From positions 2,608,001 through 2,672,000 of the forward strand of contig NZ_CP109434.1 of NCBI RefSeq assembly GCF_036227105.1: a stretch of 64,000 nucleotides of DNA, in the 5' to 3' direction. Shown piece by piece: positions 1 to 8,336 of this stretch. The translations under genes were made by a program, and so were the position numbers. Position 1 is the stretch's first letter. Every line of letters starts with the position of its first letter. A model generated the notes under the pieces. The model ran no database searches and was not told where the DNA came from. It was given only the letters and a program-made list of their open reading frames with translations. The stretch comes from Amycolatopsis sp. NBC_01488 (GTDB taxonomy: Bacteria; Actinomycetota; Actinomycetes; Mycobacteriales; Pseudonocardiaceae).

Positions 1-745
1 GCTCGGCCAGGCGTCCGGGTGCGACCCGGTTCTCCGCGAACAGCACGTTGACCAGCGCGAACAGCAGCAGCGCGTCGGTGCCGGGCCGGATGGCGTGGTG
101 CTCGTCGGCGAACTGCGCGGTGCGCGTCCGGCGCGGGTCGACGACGACGATCTTGCCGCCGCGCTCGCGGATCCCGCGCAGCCGGCCGCGGATGTCCGGC
201 GCGGTCATCAGGCTGCCGTTCGAGACGAGCGGGTTGGCGCCGAGGATCAGCAGGTGCCGCGTGCGGTCGAGGTCGGGCACGGGGATCGCGAGCGGATCGC
301 CGAACATGGTGCCGGCGGAGTAGTGCTTCGGCAGCTGGTCGACCGAGGTCGCACTGTAGAAGTTCTTGGTGCCCAAGGCTTTGTAGAGCACGCGGCCGTA
401 GAGCGTGAGCGCGATGTTGTGCACGCCGGGGTTGCCCGCGTACACGGCGACGGCGTCCCGGCCGTGCTTCTCGAGGATCGGTGGCAGACGGCGGTCGATC
501 TCGTCGTACGCCTCCTGCCAGCTGACCTCGACGAACTCGCCGCCCCGCTTGAGCAGCGGCGCGGTCAGCCGGTCGGGATCGTGGTGCAGCGCCCCGAGCG
601 ACGCGCCCTTCGGGCAGAGGTAGCCCTTCGAGAAGACGTCGTTCTCGTCGCCTAGCACCCGCGTGACCTGCTGGTTCGCGTCGAGCGTCACTTCGAGGCC
701 GCAGGTGGCTTCACACAGCGGGCAGGTCACGTGGGCGGTCGTCAT
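1..745 (-). CDS. molybdopterin-dependent oxidoreductase, N-terminal part (runs off the window)
   Basis: The open frame reads leftward from an ATG at 745 to the window edge, giving about 248 residues with no stop. The N-terminus has the 4Fe-4S cysteine pattern of the molybdopterin oxidoreductase superfamily: C8, C11, C15 and C44, the last inside a CPKG motif. This is followed by the typical start of the Mo-bisMGD domain, including an ILGANPL stretch and an IVVVDPRRT stretch that would contact the cofactor. Family knowledge suggests a formate dehydrogenase/nitrate reductase-like or acetylene hydratase-like enzyme, but the substrate cannot be read from this fragment. No Tat signal is visible, so a cytoplasmic enzyme is likely. 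A perfect dyad lies 10 bp upstream of the start codon and may be its operator. Confidence 0.88.
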   Translation of the reverse strand, partial: MTTAHVTCPLCEATCGLEVTLDANQQVTRVLGDENDVFSKGYLCPKGASLGALHHDPDRLTAPLLKRGGEFVEVSWQEAYDEIDRRLPPILEKHGRDAVAVYAGNPGVHNIALTLYGRVLYKALGTKNFYSATSVDQLPKHYSAGTMFGDPLAIPVPDLDRTRHLLILGANPLVSNGSLMTAPDIRGRLRGIRERGGKIVVVDPRRTRTAQFADEHHAIRPGTDALLLFALVNVLFAENRVAPGRLAE

Positions 746-754
746 GGCCACCCA

Positions 755-772
755 ACATACCGAGCGGTATGT
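755..772. promoter_or_regulatory. perfect 8-bp-arm palindrome, TetR-type operator candidate
   Basis: The arms ACATACCG and CGGTATGT flank a 2-bp AG centre. The site sits in the 51-bp gap between the divergent molybdopterin oxidoreductase (start 745) and GH76 gene (start 797), so one bound repressor could control both. The ACATACCG/CGGTATGT form resembles sites of TetR-family repressors. No TetR gene lies beside it within the window, so the regulator would have to be elsewhere. Confidence 0.5.
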
Positions 773-796
773 CGATGGGCAAGGCACGATTGCGAC

Positions 797-1786
797 ATGG
801 ACGTCTCCGCTGCCGAACGCGCAGTGACTTCGCGGCACCTGCGCCGGGTGTGGGCGCTGCCCGGCACGGTCCTCGGCCGCAGCGGCTGGCCCCCGTCGCT
901 CGACCAGCGGCTGCACTGGCACTGGAACTACTGGTGGCAGGCGCACCTGCTGGACACGCTCGTCGACGCCCAGCTGCGCGCACCCACCGCGTCGCGCTTG
1001 GCTCTGATCCGGTCGTTCGTGCGTTCGGTGCGGCTGCGCAACTTCGGCCGCTGGACGAACGAGTACTACGACGACATCGCGTGGCTCGGCCTTGCGCTGC
1101 AACGGGTTGCGGCCCTCGGGGTCGACACCGGCCCGGCGGTGGCGGCGATCGACACGCAGCTGCTGTCGGGCTGGACGGCCGCGGCGGGCGGCGGCATCTG
1201 GTGGCGCGTCGGCGACGAGTTCAAGAACGCCCCGGCCAACGGCCCGGCGGCGATCTTCCACGCACGGTCGGGGAACCCGACTCGCGCCCGCGAGATGCTG
1301 GACTGGATGACGTCCACTCTGGTCGATCCGGCGTCCGGCTTGGTGTGGGACGGGATTCGCACGGACACGGGCGAGCTGGTGAAGCACATCTACACGTACT
1401 GCCAAGGGGTTTACCTCGGGGCGTGCCTGGAACTGTCCTCAATGGACGACGCGGCCAGGACGGTCCGCGCGGTGGCTGAGCAGTGCGCCCCTGGAGGAGT
1501 CCTCCGCGGCCAGAGCGGCGGCGACGGCGGGTTGTTCGCGGCGATCCTGGCGCGCTACCTGGCGTTGGCGGCGCACGCGTTGCCCGGCCCGGAAGCGGAA
1601 GTGGCACGCTCGCTGGTCCTGAAGTCGGCGGAGGCGTGCTGGTCGGGCGCGGCGCCGGGCCCGGTGTTCAGCGCGTTCTGGGACCGCGCGGCGCCGCCGT
1701 TGCCGTTGCCGGCGGACGCCCCGGAGCGGGACATGTCGGTCCAGGTGGGCGGCTGGATGCTCCTGGAAGCCGCGGCGACGCTGTGA
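797..1786 (+). CDS. GH76-like glycoside hydrolase (alpha-1,6-mannanase family)
   Basis: A 329-residue protein whose tryptophan- and tyrosine-rich helical repeats match glycoside hydrolase family 76 (Aman6 fold). The diagnostic paired aspartates are visible in YYDDIAWL near residue 95-102, followed by a WWRVGDEFKNAPANGPA substrate-groove segment. Family members cut alpha-1,6-mannan. No signal peptide is seen, so this one is probably cytoplasmic or acts on an imported oligosaccharide. The ATG at 797 is preferred over an upstream in-frame ATG at 731, which would overlap the divergent oxidoreductase gene and the operator. It ends 10 bp before the convergent gene at 1796. Confidence 0.8.
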   Translation: MDVSAAERAVTSRHLRRVWALPGTVLGRSGWPPSLDQRLHWHWNYWWQAHLLDTLVDAQLRAPTASRLALIRSFVRSVRLRNFGRWTNEYYDDIAWLGLALQRVAALGVDTGPAVAAIDTQLLSGWTAAAGGGIWWRVGDEFKNAPANGPAAIFHARSGNPTRAREMLDWMTSTLVDPASGLVWDGIRTDTGELVKHIYTYCQGVYLGACLELSSMDDAARTVRAVAEQCAPGGVLRGQSGGDGGLFAAILARYLALAAHALPGPEAEVARSLVLKSAEACWSGAAPGPVFSAFWDRAAPPLPLPADAPERDMSVQVGGWMLLEAAATL

Positions 1787-1795
1787 GCGGGCGGG

Positions 1796-3310
1796 TCAGT
1801 TCTGGACGCCTTCCTTGCGCGGGTCGAGGTCGATCCGGCCGCGCTTGCCGTCCTCCCCGGTCTCGTGCCAATCGGCGATCGCGGCCTTGAGCCGGGCCTT
1901 CTGCTCCGCGTCGCCCGCCGCGTACTTCTCCGCAGCCTTCTTGATGCGATCGGCCGCCATGAGGTACCGCGCGGTCGTCTTCTGGAAGAACGACTCGACG
2001 TCTTCCCGCAACGCGATCAGCGCCGTGTCCGCCGCGATGGGCACGACGCCGCGGCCCACGAGCTGCCCGTCGGCGTAGGACGCCGTGGCGACCTTGCTCA
2101 GCAGGCCGGAGTAGATCTCGGCGGCGTCGTAGCAGTGCTGGGCGATCTCCATGACCACCACGACGTCCACGGCGAACCGGCCGGACGCGGACGGATCGCT
2201 GTCGTCGCCGTCGGGACTGCTCTTCGTGAAGTCGTAGAGTTCCAGCACCGTGCGGTCGACGCCGGCGATCCGGTGCCCGATGGCCGTGACGGCCTTCTGG
2301 TAGTCCGCTTCGGCCTCGTCCAGATCACTGTGGAGGGTGCGGACGGCGGAATCCAAGTGGGCGAAGAAGCCGCTCAGCTGCGGGAACCGCAGGTCTTCGT
2401 TCGGCTTCCCCTCGCGGAGGTTCAGCGCGAAGTCGATCAGGCTCAGCGCCGTGCCGATGCTCTCCGGAGCCTCTTCTCCCAATGCCTTGGTGACCGTCGA
2501 GACGATTCCCCATGCCTGGCCGGCGGCGTTCACCGCCACCCTTTCCTTCGGGGTGTCGCCCGATGGCGGAGCGGCTTCGAAAAGCTCGCTGGTGGCCTGG
2601 GCGATGAGCTGGAGGATGTTGTTCCGCGTGGCGTGGATCGTCGTGGCCCGCACGGAGTAGCAGTTCGCCAGCCACCGCACGAGAACGCTCTGGTTCTTCA
2701 GCGTGGGGCCGACCGTCGACAGGAAGCCGCCTTTGAGGCTGTTCGCGGCGAGCCCCGTCCAGCCGGCCAGCCACGCCCGGTTGTTGTTGCCGTCGTCCCG
2801 GACGGAGAGCTTCTCGACCATTCCGGGCAGCGTGTAGGCGTCGACTGAGCCCTCCGGTCGCATCGTCCCGTCGACGTTCAGGAGACTTTGCCGGGCGTCG
2901 TCGAGGGACGAGAGCTCCGGTCCGCCCGCCAGATCCGGGATCGCGGCCGCCAGCTGTTCCCGCTTCGCCCACGCCCAGTCGCCGACCTGGGAAAGGACGT
3001 CGGCCGCCCGGCATTCGACGTACTTCGCGTCCGGGACGCTCCAGCCGTCGCAGGGGGCGGACGGCCGGGTGGCCTGCGTGCTGTCGGTGACGGCCCAGGC
3101 GACGACCGGGCAGGTCGTCAGATGACCTCGCGACTCGGGCGGGACCTGCCACCGGGCGGGCTCGGGCGCGCCGTCGATCTGGCTCGTGCCGCCGCGCAAA
3201 GTCTGCCCGGCGTCCCTGGTCCAGCGGCGCTCCAGCGTCTGCCAGTAATCGTTGAGCGCCGCCGAAAGGGAAGCCGAGTAAACGCTTCCGCTCAGGTACT
3301 GACCGCTCAT
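1796..3310 (-). CDS. large hypothetical protein with a WXG-like helical segment
   Basis: This 504-residue protein is not recognised as a named family. It is soluble in appearance, with no signal peptide and no membrane segment. The middle contains a WLAGWTGLAANSL stretch followed by a long amphipathic region, which looks like the hairpin of WXG/ESX-type proteins, and the C-terminus is charged and helical (lysine/alanine/glutamate rich). The start at 3310 is chosen because GGGGGAAG lies a few bases upstream; the frame is open further 5' but without a better site. A type VII-associated or polymorphic-toxin-like role is possible but only an inference. It stands alone between a convergent GH76 gene and a LacI-type gene. 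Confidence 0.65.
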   Translation of the reverse strand: MSGQYLSGSVYSASLSAALNDYWQTLERRWTRDAGQTLRGGTSQIDGAPEPARWQVPPESRGHLTTCPVVAWAVTDSTQATRPSAPCDGWSVPDAKYVECRAADVLSQVGDWAWAKREQLAAAIPDLAGGPELSSLDDARQSLLNVDGTMRPEGSVDAYTLPGMVEKLSVRDDGNNNRAWLAGWTGLAANSLKGGFLSTVGPTLKNQSVLVRWLANCYSVRATTIHATRNNILQLIAQATSELFEAAPPSGDTPKERVAVNAAGQAWGIVSTVTKALGEEAPESIGTALSLIDFALNLREGKPNEDLRFPQLSGFFAHLDSAVRTLHSDLDEAEADYQKAVTAIGHRIAGVDRTVLELYDFTKSSPDGDDSDPSASGRFAVDVVVVMEIAQHCYDAAEIYSGLLSKVATASYADGQLVGRGVVPIAADTALIALREDVESFFQKTTARYLMAADRIKKAAEKYAAGDAEQKARLKAAIADWHETGEDGKRGRIDLDPRKEGVQN

Positions 3311-3419
3311 GCGCCACTTCCCCCGATTCGTTCGCCGTCGAGCGCGCCGAGAGTAGCAACAAAGTGACGCATTTAGCCTAATTGTCACTCCGTGGCGTCC
3401 GGAAGTGGCCAGTGTCCGG

Positions 3420-4286
3420 TCAGCAACCGCAGGAGGCGCCGTGCAGGAAACGCGGCGTCAGCGACACCGACTCCGGTGGCCCGTCCGGATCGGCCATCCG
3501 GGACAGCAGCATCCGCACCGCCCGCCGTCCGATGTCCGCGATCGGCTGGGCCAGCGTCGTCACCGCCGGGCTCACCCGGCGGGCCCACTCCATGTCGCCG
3601 TAGCCGACGACCGCCAGCTCCGAGCCGATGCGGATGCCGCGGCGGTGGGCCTCGTACTGGACGCCCACCAGCATCGACTCGTCCGCCACCACCAGCGCCG
3701 TCGGGGAGGGCCAGCCGTCCAGGAGCTTCGCCGTCGCGCGGGCCGCTCCGCCCGACGTCGACAAGCCGCACTCCACCAGCTCGCGGTTGAACCGCAGGCC
3801 CGCCTGGTCCAGGCCCAGCCGGTAGCCGCGGACGCGCTCGCGGCTGATGTCCAGGGCCTCGTCGCCCGAAATCAAGCCGATCTTGCGGTGCCGGCGCTCG
3901 GTCAGGTGCCGCACCAGCGACGCCACCGCGTGCACGTTCTCCGTGCCCACCTGGTCGACGTCGTTGCGGGCGGCGACGCGGTCGACCAGCACCGTCGGCA
4001 CGCCCATCCGGACCAGGCCGTTGATCTCCGCTTCGGCACCGGCCGAGGGCACCAGCAGCACGCCGTCCACGAGGTCCGCCCGCAGCGCGCGCACGACCGC
4101 TGATTCCTCACTCGCCGTGTCGCCGGTGTCGGCCAGGGTGACGTCGCAGCCCGCCTGCGCCGCGGCTGTCCTGATCGAGCGCAGCAGCTCACCCGAGTAC
4201 GGGTTCGCGTGCGTACCCATCGCGACGCCGATCCGGTAGGTGACCGGGGGGTCCCACAACCGGAGCTCCGGCGAAAGTGCCGTCAT
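3420..4286 (-). CDS. LacI-family sugar-binding regulator lacking the DNA-binding domain
   Basis: A 288-residue protein that aligns by eye along its whole length with the effector-binding half of the neighbouring LacI regulator: shared blocks include VDQVGTEN, YRLGLDQAG versus YRLGLGRSG, and a C-terminal RESCGC/GASCGC ending. The LacI helix-turn-helix (about 55 residues) is absent; translation starts at ITYRIGVAMGTHANPY-like sequence directly before the binding core. The gap upstream is only 69 bp, so no hidden HTH fits there. GAGGG precedes the ATG at 4286. It probably lies in the same transcript as the full-length paralogue and could act as a ligand sensor, a dimerisation partner of the full regulator, or a degenerate duplicate. 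Confidence 0.8.
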   Translation of the reverse strand: MTALSPELRLWDPPVTYRIGVAMGTHANPYSGELLRSIRTAAAQAGCDVTLADTGDTASEESAVVRALRADLVDGVLLVPSAGAEAEINGLVRMGVPTVLVDRVAARNDVDQVGTENVHAVASLVRHLTERRHRKIGLISGDEALDISRERVRGYRLGLDQAGLRFNRELVECGLSTSGGAARATAKLLDGWPSPTALVVADESMLVGVQYEAHRRGIRIGSELAVVGYGDMEWARRVSPAVTTLAQPIADIGRRAVRMLLSRMADPDGPPESVSLTPRFLHGASCGC

Positions 4287-4299
4287 AAGCCCTCGCAGA

Positions 4300-4327
4300 C
4301 GCTCAGCCGAAAGGTAGCCGCTGAGCG
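4300..4327 (-). other. stem-loop between the two LacI-type genes
   Basis: Arms CGCTCAGC (4300-4307) and GCTGAGCG (4320-4327) form a perfect 8-bp stem with a 12-base loop. It lies 13 bp upstream of the HTH-less gene and 28 bp after the stop of the full-length LacI gene, on their shared leftward transcript. There is no T-tract, so it could be a weak terminator/attenuator, an mRNA-stability element, or an operator. Confidence 0.4.
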
Positions 4328-4355
4328 GGCACGCCGAGGTGCTAGCCCCGCAGAA

Positions 4356-5393
4356 TCACTGATGTGAGTGAACCGGCGGGCAACCGCACGACTCTCGGTG
4401 ACGCAGCGTGGGTGCCAGCCGGACCGTCTCGGCCTTGCGCGCGGGGTCGTTGAGCCGGGCCAGCAGCAGCCGCACCGCCTGCCGCCCGATCTCCTCGATC
4501 GGCTGGGCCATCGTCGTGAGCGGCGGGTCCACCAGGTCGGCCCACTCGACGTCGTCGTAGACCACCACCGGCAGGTCCTGCCCGATGCGCAGGCCCCGCC
4601 GCCGCGCCTCGTGCAGCACCCCGACCATCATGCTGTCGTTCCCGACGACCAGCGCCGTCGGCGGATCGGGCAGCGCCAGCAGTGTGCTCAACGCCAGCGA
4701 GCCACCCTCGTGCGACGAGTTCCCGCAGGCCACGAGCTCGGACGACCACGCCAGCCCGGACCGGCCGAGCCCCAGCCGGTAGCCCAGCACGCGCTCCTCG
4801 CTCGTCGACAGCCCAGGCGCGCCGCTGATCATCCCGATCCGCCGGTGCCCGAGCGTCGCCAGGTGCGCGGTCAGCGCCGAGGTCGCCTGGATGTTCTCGG
4901 TGCCCACCTGGTCGACGTCGGCGCGGGTGGTCAGCCGGTCGATCAGCACCGTCGGCACGTCCAGCGAGACCAGCTCGCCGATCACCGGGCCGTCGCCGGG
5001 CGCCGGGGTGATCAGCAGGCCGTCGACGCGCCGGGAGCGCAGCGCTCGCACCGTGTCACGCTCCGTGTCGGCGGTGTCGTGCGTGTCGGCCAGCAGCACG
5101 GTGTACCCGTGGGTCGACGCCTCGCGCTCGATCGCCTGCATCAGCGTCGCGAAGTACGGGTTGGCCACCAGCGAGATCGCCATCCCGATCGACCGCGTCC
5201 CGCCGGTCACCAGCGAGCGCGCGATGGCGTCACCCGTGTAGCCGGTCGTCTCGATCGCCCGCAGGACGGCCGCCTTGGTGTCCTCGGCGACCGCCCGCGT
5301 CCCGTTGACGACGTGCGAGACGGTCGTGATCGAGACGCCGGCGAGCTCGGCGATGTCCCGCTGGGTCGGCCGCGATGATCTCGGCTGGGCCAT
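4356..5393 (-). CDS. LacI-family transcriptional regulator of the sugar locus
   Basis: A 345-residue full-length LacI/GalR protein. The N-terminal helix-turn-helix is clear (TQRDIAELAGVSITTVSHVV, about residues 9-28, then NGTRAVAEDT), followed by a periplasmic-binding-protein-like core. The ATG at 5393 is chosen because it places the HTH at the usual distance from the N-terminus; further upstream the frame runs into the operator at 5408-5431. It is divergent from the sugar ABC operon and sits against a perfect LacI-type palindrome, so it most likely represses both itself and that operon until a sugar or sugar phosphate binds. Confidence 0.92.
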   Translation of the reverse strand: MAQPRSSRPTQRDIAELAGVSITTVSHVVNGTRAVAEDTKAAVLRAIETTGYTGDAIARSLVTGGTRSIGMAISLVANPYFATLMQAIEREASTHGYTVLLADTHDTADTERDTVRALRSRRVDGLLITPAPGDGPVIGELVSLDVPTVLIDRLTTRADVDQVGTENIQATSALTAHLATLGHRRIGMISGAPGLSTSEERVLGYRLGLGRSGLAWSSELVACGNSSHEGGSLALSTLLALPDPPTALVVGNDSMMVGVLHEARRRGLRIGQDLPVVVYDDVEWADLVDPPLTTMAQPIEEIGRQAVRLLLARLNDPARKAETVRLAPTLRHRESCGCPPVHSHQ

Positions 5394-5407
5394 GCCAATC
5401 CTTTCCG

Positions 5408-5431
5408 GCAAGCGTTTGCGCAAACGCTTGC
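5408..5431. promoter_or_regulatory. perfect 24-bp LacI-type operator
   Basis: GCAAGCGTTTGC followed directly by its exact reverse complement. It contains AAGCGTTT and AAACGCTT, matching the AANCGNTT-type half-sites bound by LacI/GalR proteins. It lies in the 107-bp region between the divergent LacI gene (start 5393) and the binding-protein gene (start 5501), positioned to cover both promoters. Confidence 0.85.
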
Positions 5432-5500
5432 GTCCACGGTGCAGTCTGTCTACCTTCCCGACCATCGGCAAGCTTCGACACGAACAAAGGGTGGGAACCC

Positions 5501-6517
5501 ATGAGACAGCGAAGTCTCACCGCAGTCGTGCTGGCCGCCCTCCTCGCCGCGACGACCGGGTGCACGGTCGAACGCCACTGGGGCGGCAACACCACCACCG
5601 GCGGGAGCGGCAAGGCCAAGGTCGGCCTGGTCACCAAGACCGACACGAACCCCTACTTCGTCGAACTGCGCAACTCCGCGAGAGCCGCCGCGCAGGCCAA
5701 CGGCGCGGACTTCAGCGCGCTCGCCGGCCAGTTCGACGGCGACAACGACGGCCAGGTCCGCGCCATCGAGAACCTCGTGCAGCAGGGCGCGAACACCATC
5801 CTCATCACGCCCAGTTCGTCGACCGGCGTGTTGAAGGCGATCAAGGACGCCCGCGACGCCGGGATCCTCGTCATCGCCCTCGACACCGCGACCGAGCCGC
5901 CCGACGCCGTCGACGCCACCTTCGCCACCGACAACTTCGCGGCCGGCGAGCAGCAGGGCGCGTACGTCAAGGCCGCGCTCAAGGGCGCCACGCCCAAGCT
6001 GCTGATGGTCGACGGGACCGCCGGCAGCTCGGTCGACACCCAGCGCCACGGCGGCTTCCTCAAGGGCATCGGGCTGACCGACGGCTCGCCGGAGATCAAG
6101 GGCCACACCGCGGCCAACGGCGACCAGAGCCTCGCCCAGCAGGGCATGGAGAACCTGCTGCAGCGCAGCACCGACATCAACGCCGTCTACTCGATGAACG
6201 AGCCGATGGGCCGCGGCGCGTACGCCGCGCTCAAGGCCCGCGGGCTCACCGGCCGGATCGTCATGGGCTCGATCGACGGCGGCTGCGAAGGCGTCCAGAA
6301 CGTCAAGGACGGCGAGTACGCCGCGACCGTCATGCAGTTCCCCAAGAAGATGGCCGAACAGGGCGTGCTCGCCGCCGTCGAGTACGCGAAGACCGGCAAG
6401 AAGCCGACCGGCTTCGTCAACACCGGGTCCGCCGTGATCACCGACAAGCCGCTGCCCGGCATCGAAAGCCACGACACGGCGTGGGGCCTGCAGAACTGCT
6501 GGGGAGGCACGCAGTGA
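5501..6517 (+). CDS. frcB: sugar ABC transporter substrate-binding lipoprotein (FrcB/RbsB-like)
   Basis: A 338-residue lipoprotein: hydrophobic leader with lipobox ending at C21 (ATTGC), then a periplasmic-binding-protein type 1 (Periplasmic_binding_4) domain with KVGLVTKTDTNPYF at the start and an IEN-VQQGAN segment typical of ribose/fructose binders. It would capture a monosaccharide outside the cell for the permease and ATPase encoded next. The ATG at 5501 follows AAGGGTGGGAA and gives a normal signal; the frame is open upstream but without signal-like sequence. Its stop overlaps the permease start by 4 bp. The frc label rests on operon layout; ribose, fructose or another sugar is possible. 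Confidence 0.85.
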   Translation: MRQRSLTAVVLAALLAATTGCTVERHWGGNTTTGGSGKAKVGLVTKTDTNPYFVELRNSARAAAQANGADFSALAGQFDGDNDGQVRAIENLVQQGANTILITPSSSTGVLKAIKDARDAGILVIALDTATEPPDAVDATFATDNFAAGEQQGAYVKAALKGATPKLLMVDGTAGSSVDTQRHGGFLKGIGLTDGSPEIKGHTAANGDQSLAQQGMENLLQRSTDINAVYSMNEPMGRGAYAALKARGLTGRIVMGSIDGGCEGVQNVKDGEYAATVMQFPKKMAEQGVLAAVEYAKTGKKPTGFVNTGSAVITDKPLPGIESHDTAWGLQNCWGGTQ

Positions 6518-7530
6518 CAACCACAAGCACGACGACCGCGACAGTGTCCACAAGGGACACGCGGGAACGGGAGTCACTCGGCGAGTTCCTGCTTCGCGCC
6601 CCCGCGGTCGGCCCGGCGCTCGCGCTGATCGTCGCGATCGTGGTGTTCTCGCTGGCCACGGACACGTTCTTCGACCTCGACAACCTGTCCACGGTGGTCC
6701 AGCAGTCGCTGGTCGTCGGGACGCTCGCATTGGGACAGACGCTCGTCATCCTCATCGCGGGCATCGACCTGTCCAACGCGTCGTCGATGGTCGTCGCGAC
6801 GCTGATCATGGCCAAGCTCGCCGCGGCGGGCACGAACGGCTTCGTCGCGCTGCTGGCCGGGGTCGTGCTGACGATCATCGTGGGCATCTTCATCGGCGGG
6901 CTCGCGACGCGGATCAAGCTGCCGGCGTTCATCATCACGCTCGGCACGTTCACCATGCTGACCGCGGTGTCGAAACTGATCGCCGGCGGCCAGGCCGTCC
7001 CGGTGACCGACGGGCTGCTGCAGTGGCTCGGCACCAAGCGCTACCTCTTCGGCGGCATCCCGATCACCTACGGCATGACGCTGGCGCTGCTGATGTACCT
7101 CGGCGTCTGGTACGCGCTCACGAAAACCGCGTGGGGCAAGCACGTCTACGCGGTCGGCAACGCGCCGGAGTCCGCGCGGCTGTCCGGCATCAAGGTCAAC
7201 CGCACGGTGCTGTCGGTCTACATCGTGGCCGGGCTGACCTTCGGCATCGCCGCCTGGCAGGCGCTCGGCCGGACGCCGAACGCCGACCCGAACCAGTTCC
7301 AGCTCGGCAACCTCGACTCGATCACCGCCGTCGTCCTCGGCGGGACGAGCCTCTTCGGCGGCCGCGGCTCGGTGCTCGGCACGCTGATGGGCGCGCTGGT
7401 CGTGGCCGTGCTGCGGTCGGGGCTGACGCAGATGAACGTCGACGGCAACTACCAGGACCTCGCCACCGGCGCCCTGCTGATCGCCGCCGTCGTGGTGGAC
7501 CGGATCGCGAGGAGGCAGCAGCAGTCATGA
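6514..7530 (+). CDS. frcC: sugar ABC transporter permease (FrcC/RbsC-like)
   Basis: A 338-residue integral membrane protein of the BPD_transp_2 family used by ribose/fructose-type importers. It has a cytoplasmic N-tail of about 30 residues, then roughly eight to ten hydrophobic segments, the LVILIAGIDLS motif after the second segment, and the cytoplasmic loop with GNAPESARLSGIKV that contacts the ATPase. GGTSLFGGRGS near residue 285 is also typical. The GTG at 6514 overlaps the upstream stop (GTGA), so translation is probably coupled. A single permease gene implies a homodimer. Confidence 0.88.
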   Translation: MTTTSTTTATVSTRDTRERESLGEFLLRAPAVGPALALIVAIVVFSLATDTFFDLDNLSTVVQQSLVVGTLALGQTLVILIAGIDLSNASSMVVATLIMAKLAAAGTNGFVALLAGVVLTIIVGIFIGGLATRIKLPAFIITLGTFTMLTAVSKLIAGGQAVPVTDGLLQWLGTKRYLFGGIPITYGMTLALLMYLGVWYALTKTAWGKHVYAVGNAPESARLSGIKVNRTVLSVYIVAGLTFGIAAWQALGRTPNADPNQFQLGNLDSITAVVLGGTSLFGGRGSVLGTLMGALVVAVLRSGLTQMNVDGNYQDLATGALLIAAVVVDRIARRQQQS

Positions 7531-8336
7531 CCGAACCGATCCTCCAGGCCCGTGGCCTGGTCAAGCGCTACGGCCGGGTCACCGCCATCGACGGCGCCGA
7601 CTTCGACCTGCTCCCCGGCGAGGTGCTCGCCGTGGTCGGGGACAACGGCGCCGGCAAGTCGTCACTCATCAAAGTCCTGTCCGGCGCGGTGATCCCGGAC
7701 GAAGGCGAGATCAAAGTGGACGGCAAGACCGTCCACTTCAAGTCCCCGTTGGACGCTCGCCACTTCGGCATCGAGACGGTGTACCAGGACCTCGCCGTCG
7801 CGCCCGCGCTCGACATCGCGTCGAACATGTTCCTGGGCCGGGAAAAGCGGCTCAAAGGACCGTTCGGGCTGTTCCGCAAGCTCGACACCGCGACCATGCG
7901 GTCGGAGGCGCAGCGGATCCTCGACGAGCTGGGCATCAGCATCAAGTCGATCGGCCAGCTCGTCGAGACGCTGTCCGGTGGGCAGCGCCAGGGTGTCGCC
8001 GTGGCCCGCGCGGCCGCGTTCGGCACCAAGGCCGTGATCATGGACGAGCCCACCGCCGCGCTCGGCGTCGCCGAGTCCGGCAAGGTGCTCGACCTCATCG
8101 GCCGGATCCGCGACCGCGGCCTGCCGGTGGTGCTGATCAGCCACAACATGCCGCACGTCTTCGACATCGCCGACCGCATCCACGTGCACCGCCTCGGCAA
8201 GCGCGTCGCGGTCGTCTCGCCGAAGACGCACTCGATGAACCAGGTCGTCGGCCTGCTCACGGGTGCGTTGCGGCTCAACGAGAACGGTGAAGTCGAAGAA
8301 GCCGCCGCCGCGACCCACGTCGCCGGATTGAAATGA
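7527..8336 (+). CDS. frcA: sugar ABC transporter ATP-binding protein (FrcA-like, single domain)
   Basis: A 269-residue ABC ATPase with Walker A GDNGAGKS (38-45), signature LSGGQ (149-153), Walker B IMDEP (171-175) and a switch histidine in ISHN. Unlike RbsA or XylG, which carry two fused ABC domains, it has only one, as in FrcA of the fructose/mannose/ribose importer of rhizobia. The start overlaps the permease stop by 4 bp (ATGA) and its own stop overlaps the kinase start, so the transporter and kinase are made as one unit. Confidence 0.9.
   Translation: MTEPILQARGLVKRYGRVTAIDGADFDLLPGEVLAVVGDNGAGKSSLIKVLSGAVIPDEGEIKVDGKTVHFKSPLDARHFGIETVYQDLAVAPALDIASNMFLGREKRLKGPFGLFRKLDTATMRSEAQRILDELGISIKSIGQLVETLSGGQRQGVAVARAAAFGTKAVIMDEPTAALGVAESGKVLDLIGRIRDRGLPVVLISHNMPHVFDIADRIHVHRLGKRVAVVSPKTHSMNQVVGLLTGALRLNENGEVEEAAAATHVAGLK

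Noticed and set aside
5275..6513. The open frame that extends the permease gene 5' into the binding-protein gene.
   Set aside because: The N-terminal 410 residues are out-of-frame reading of the binding-protein gene. The GTG at 6514 gives a normal permease.
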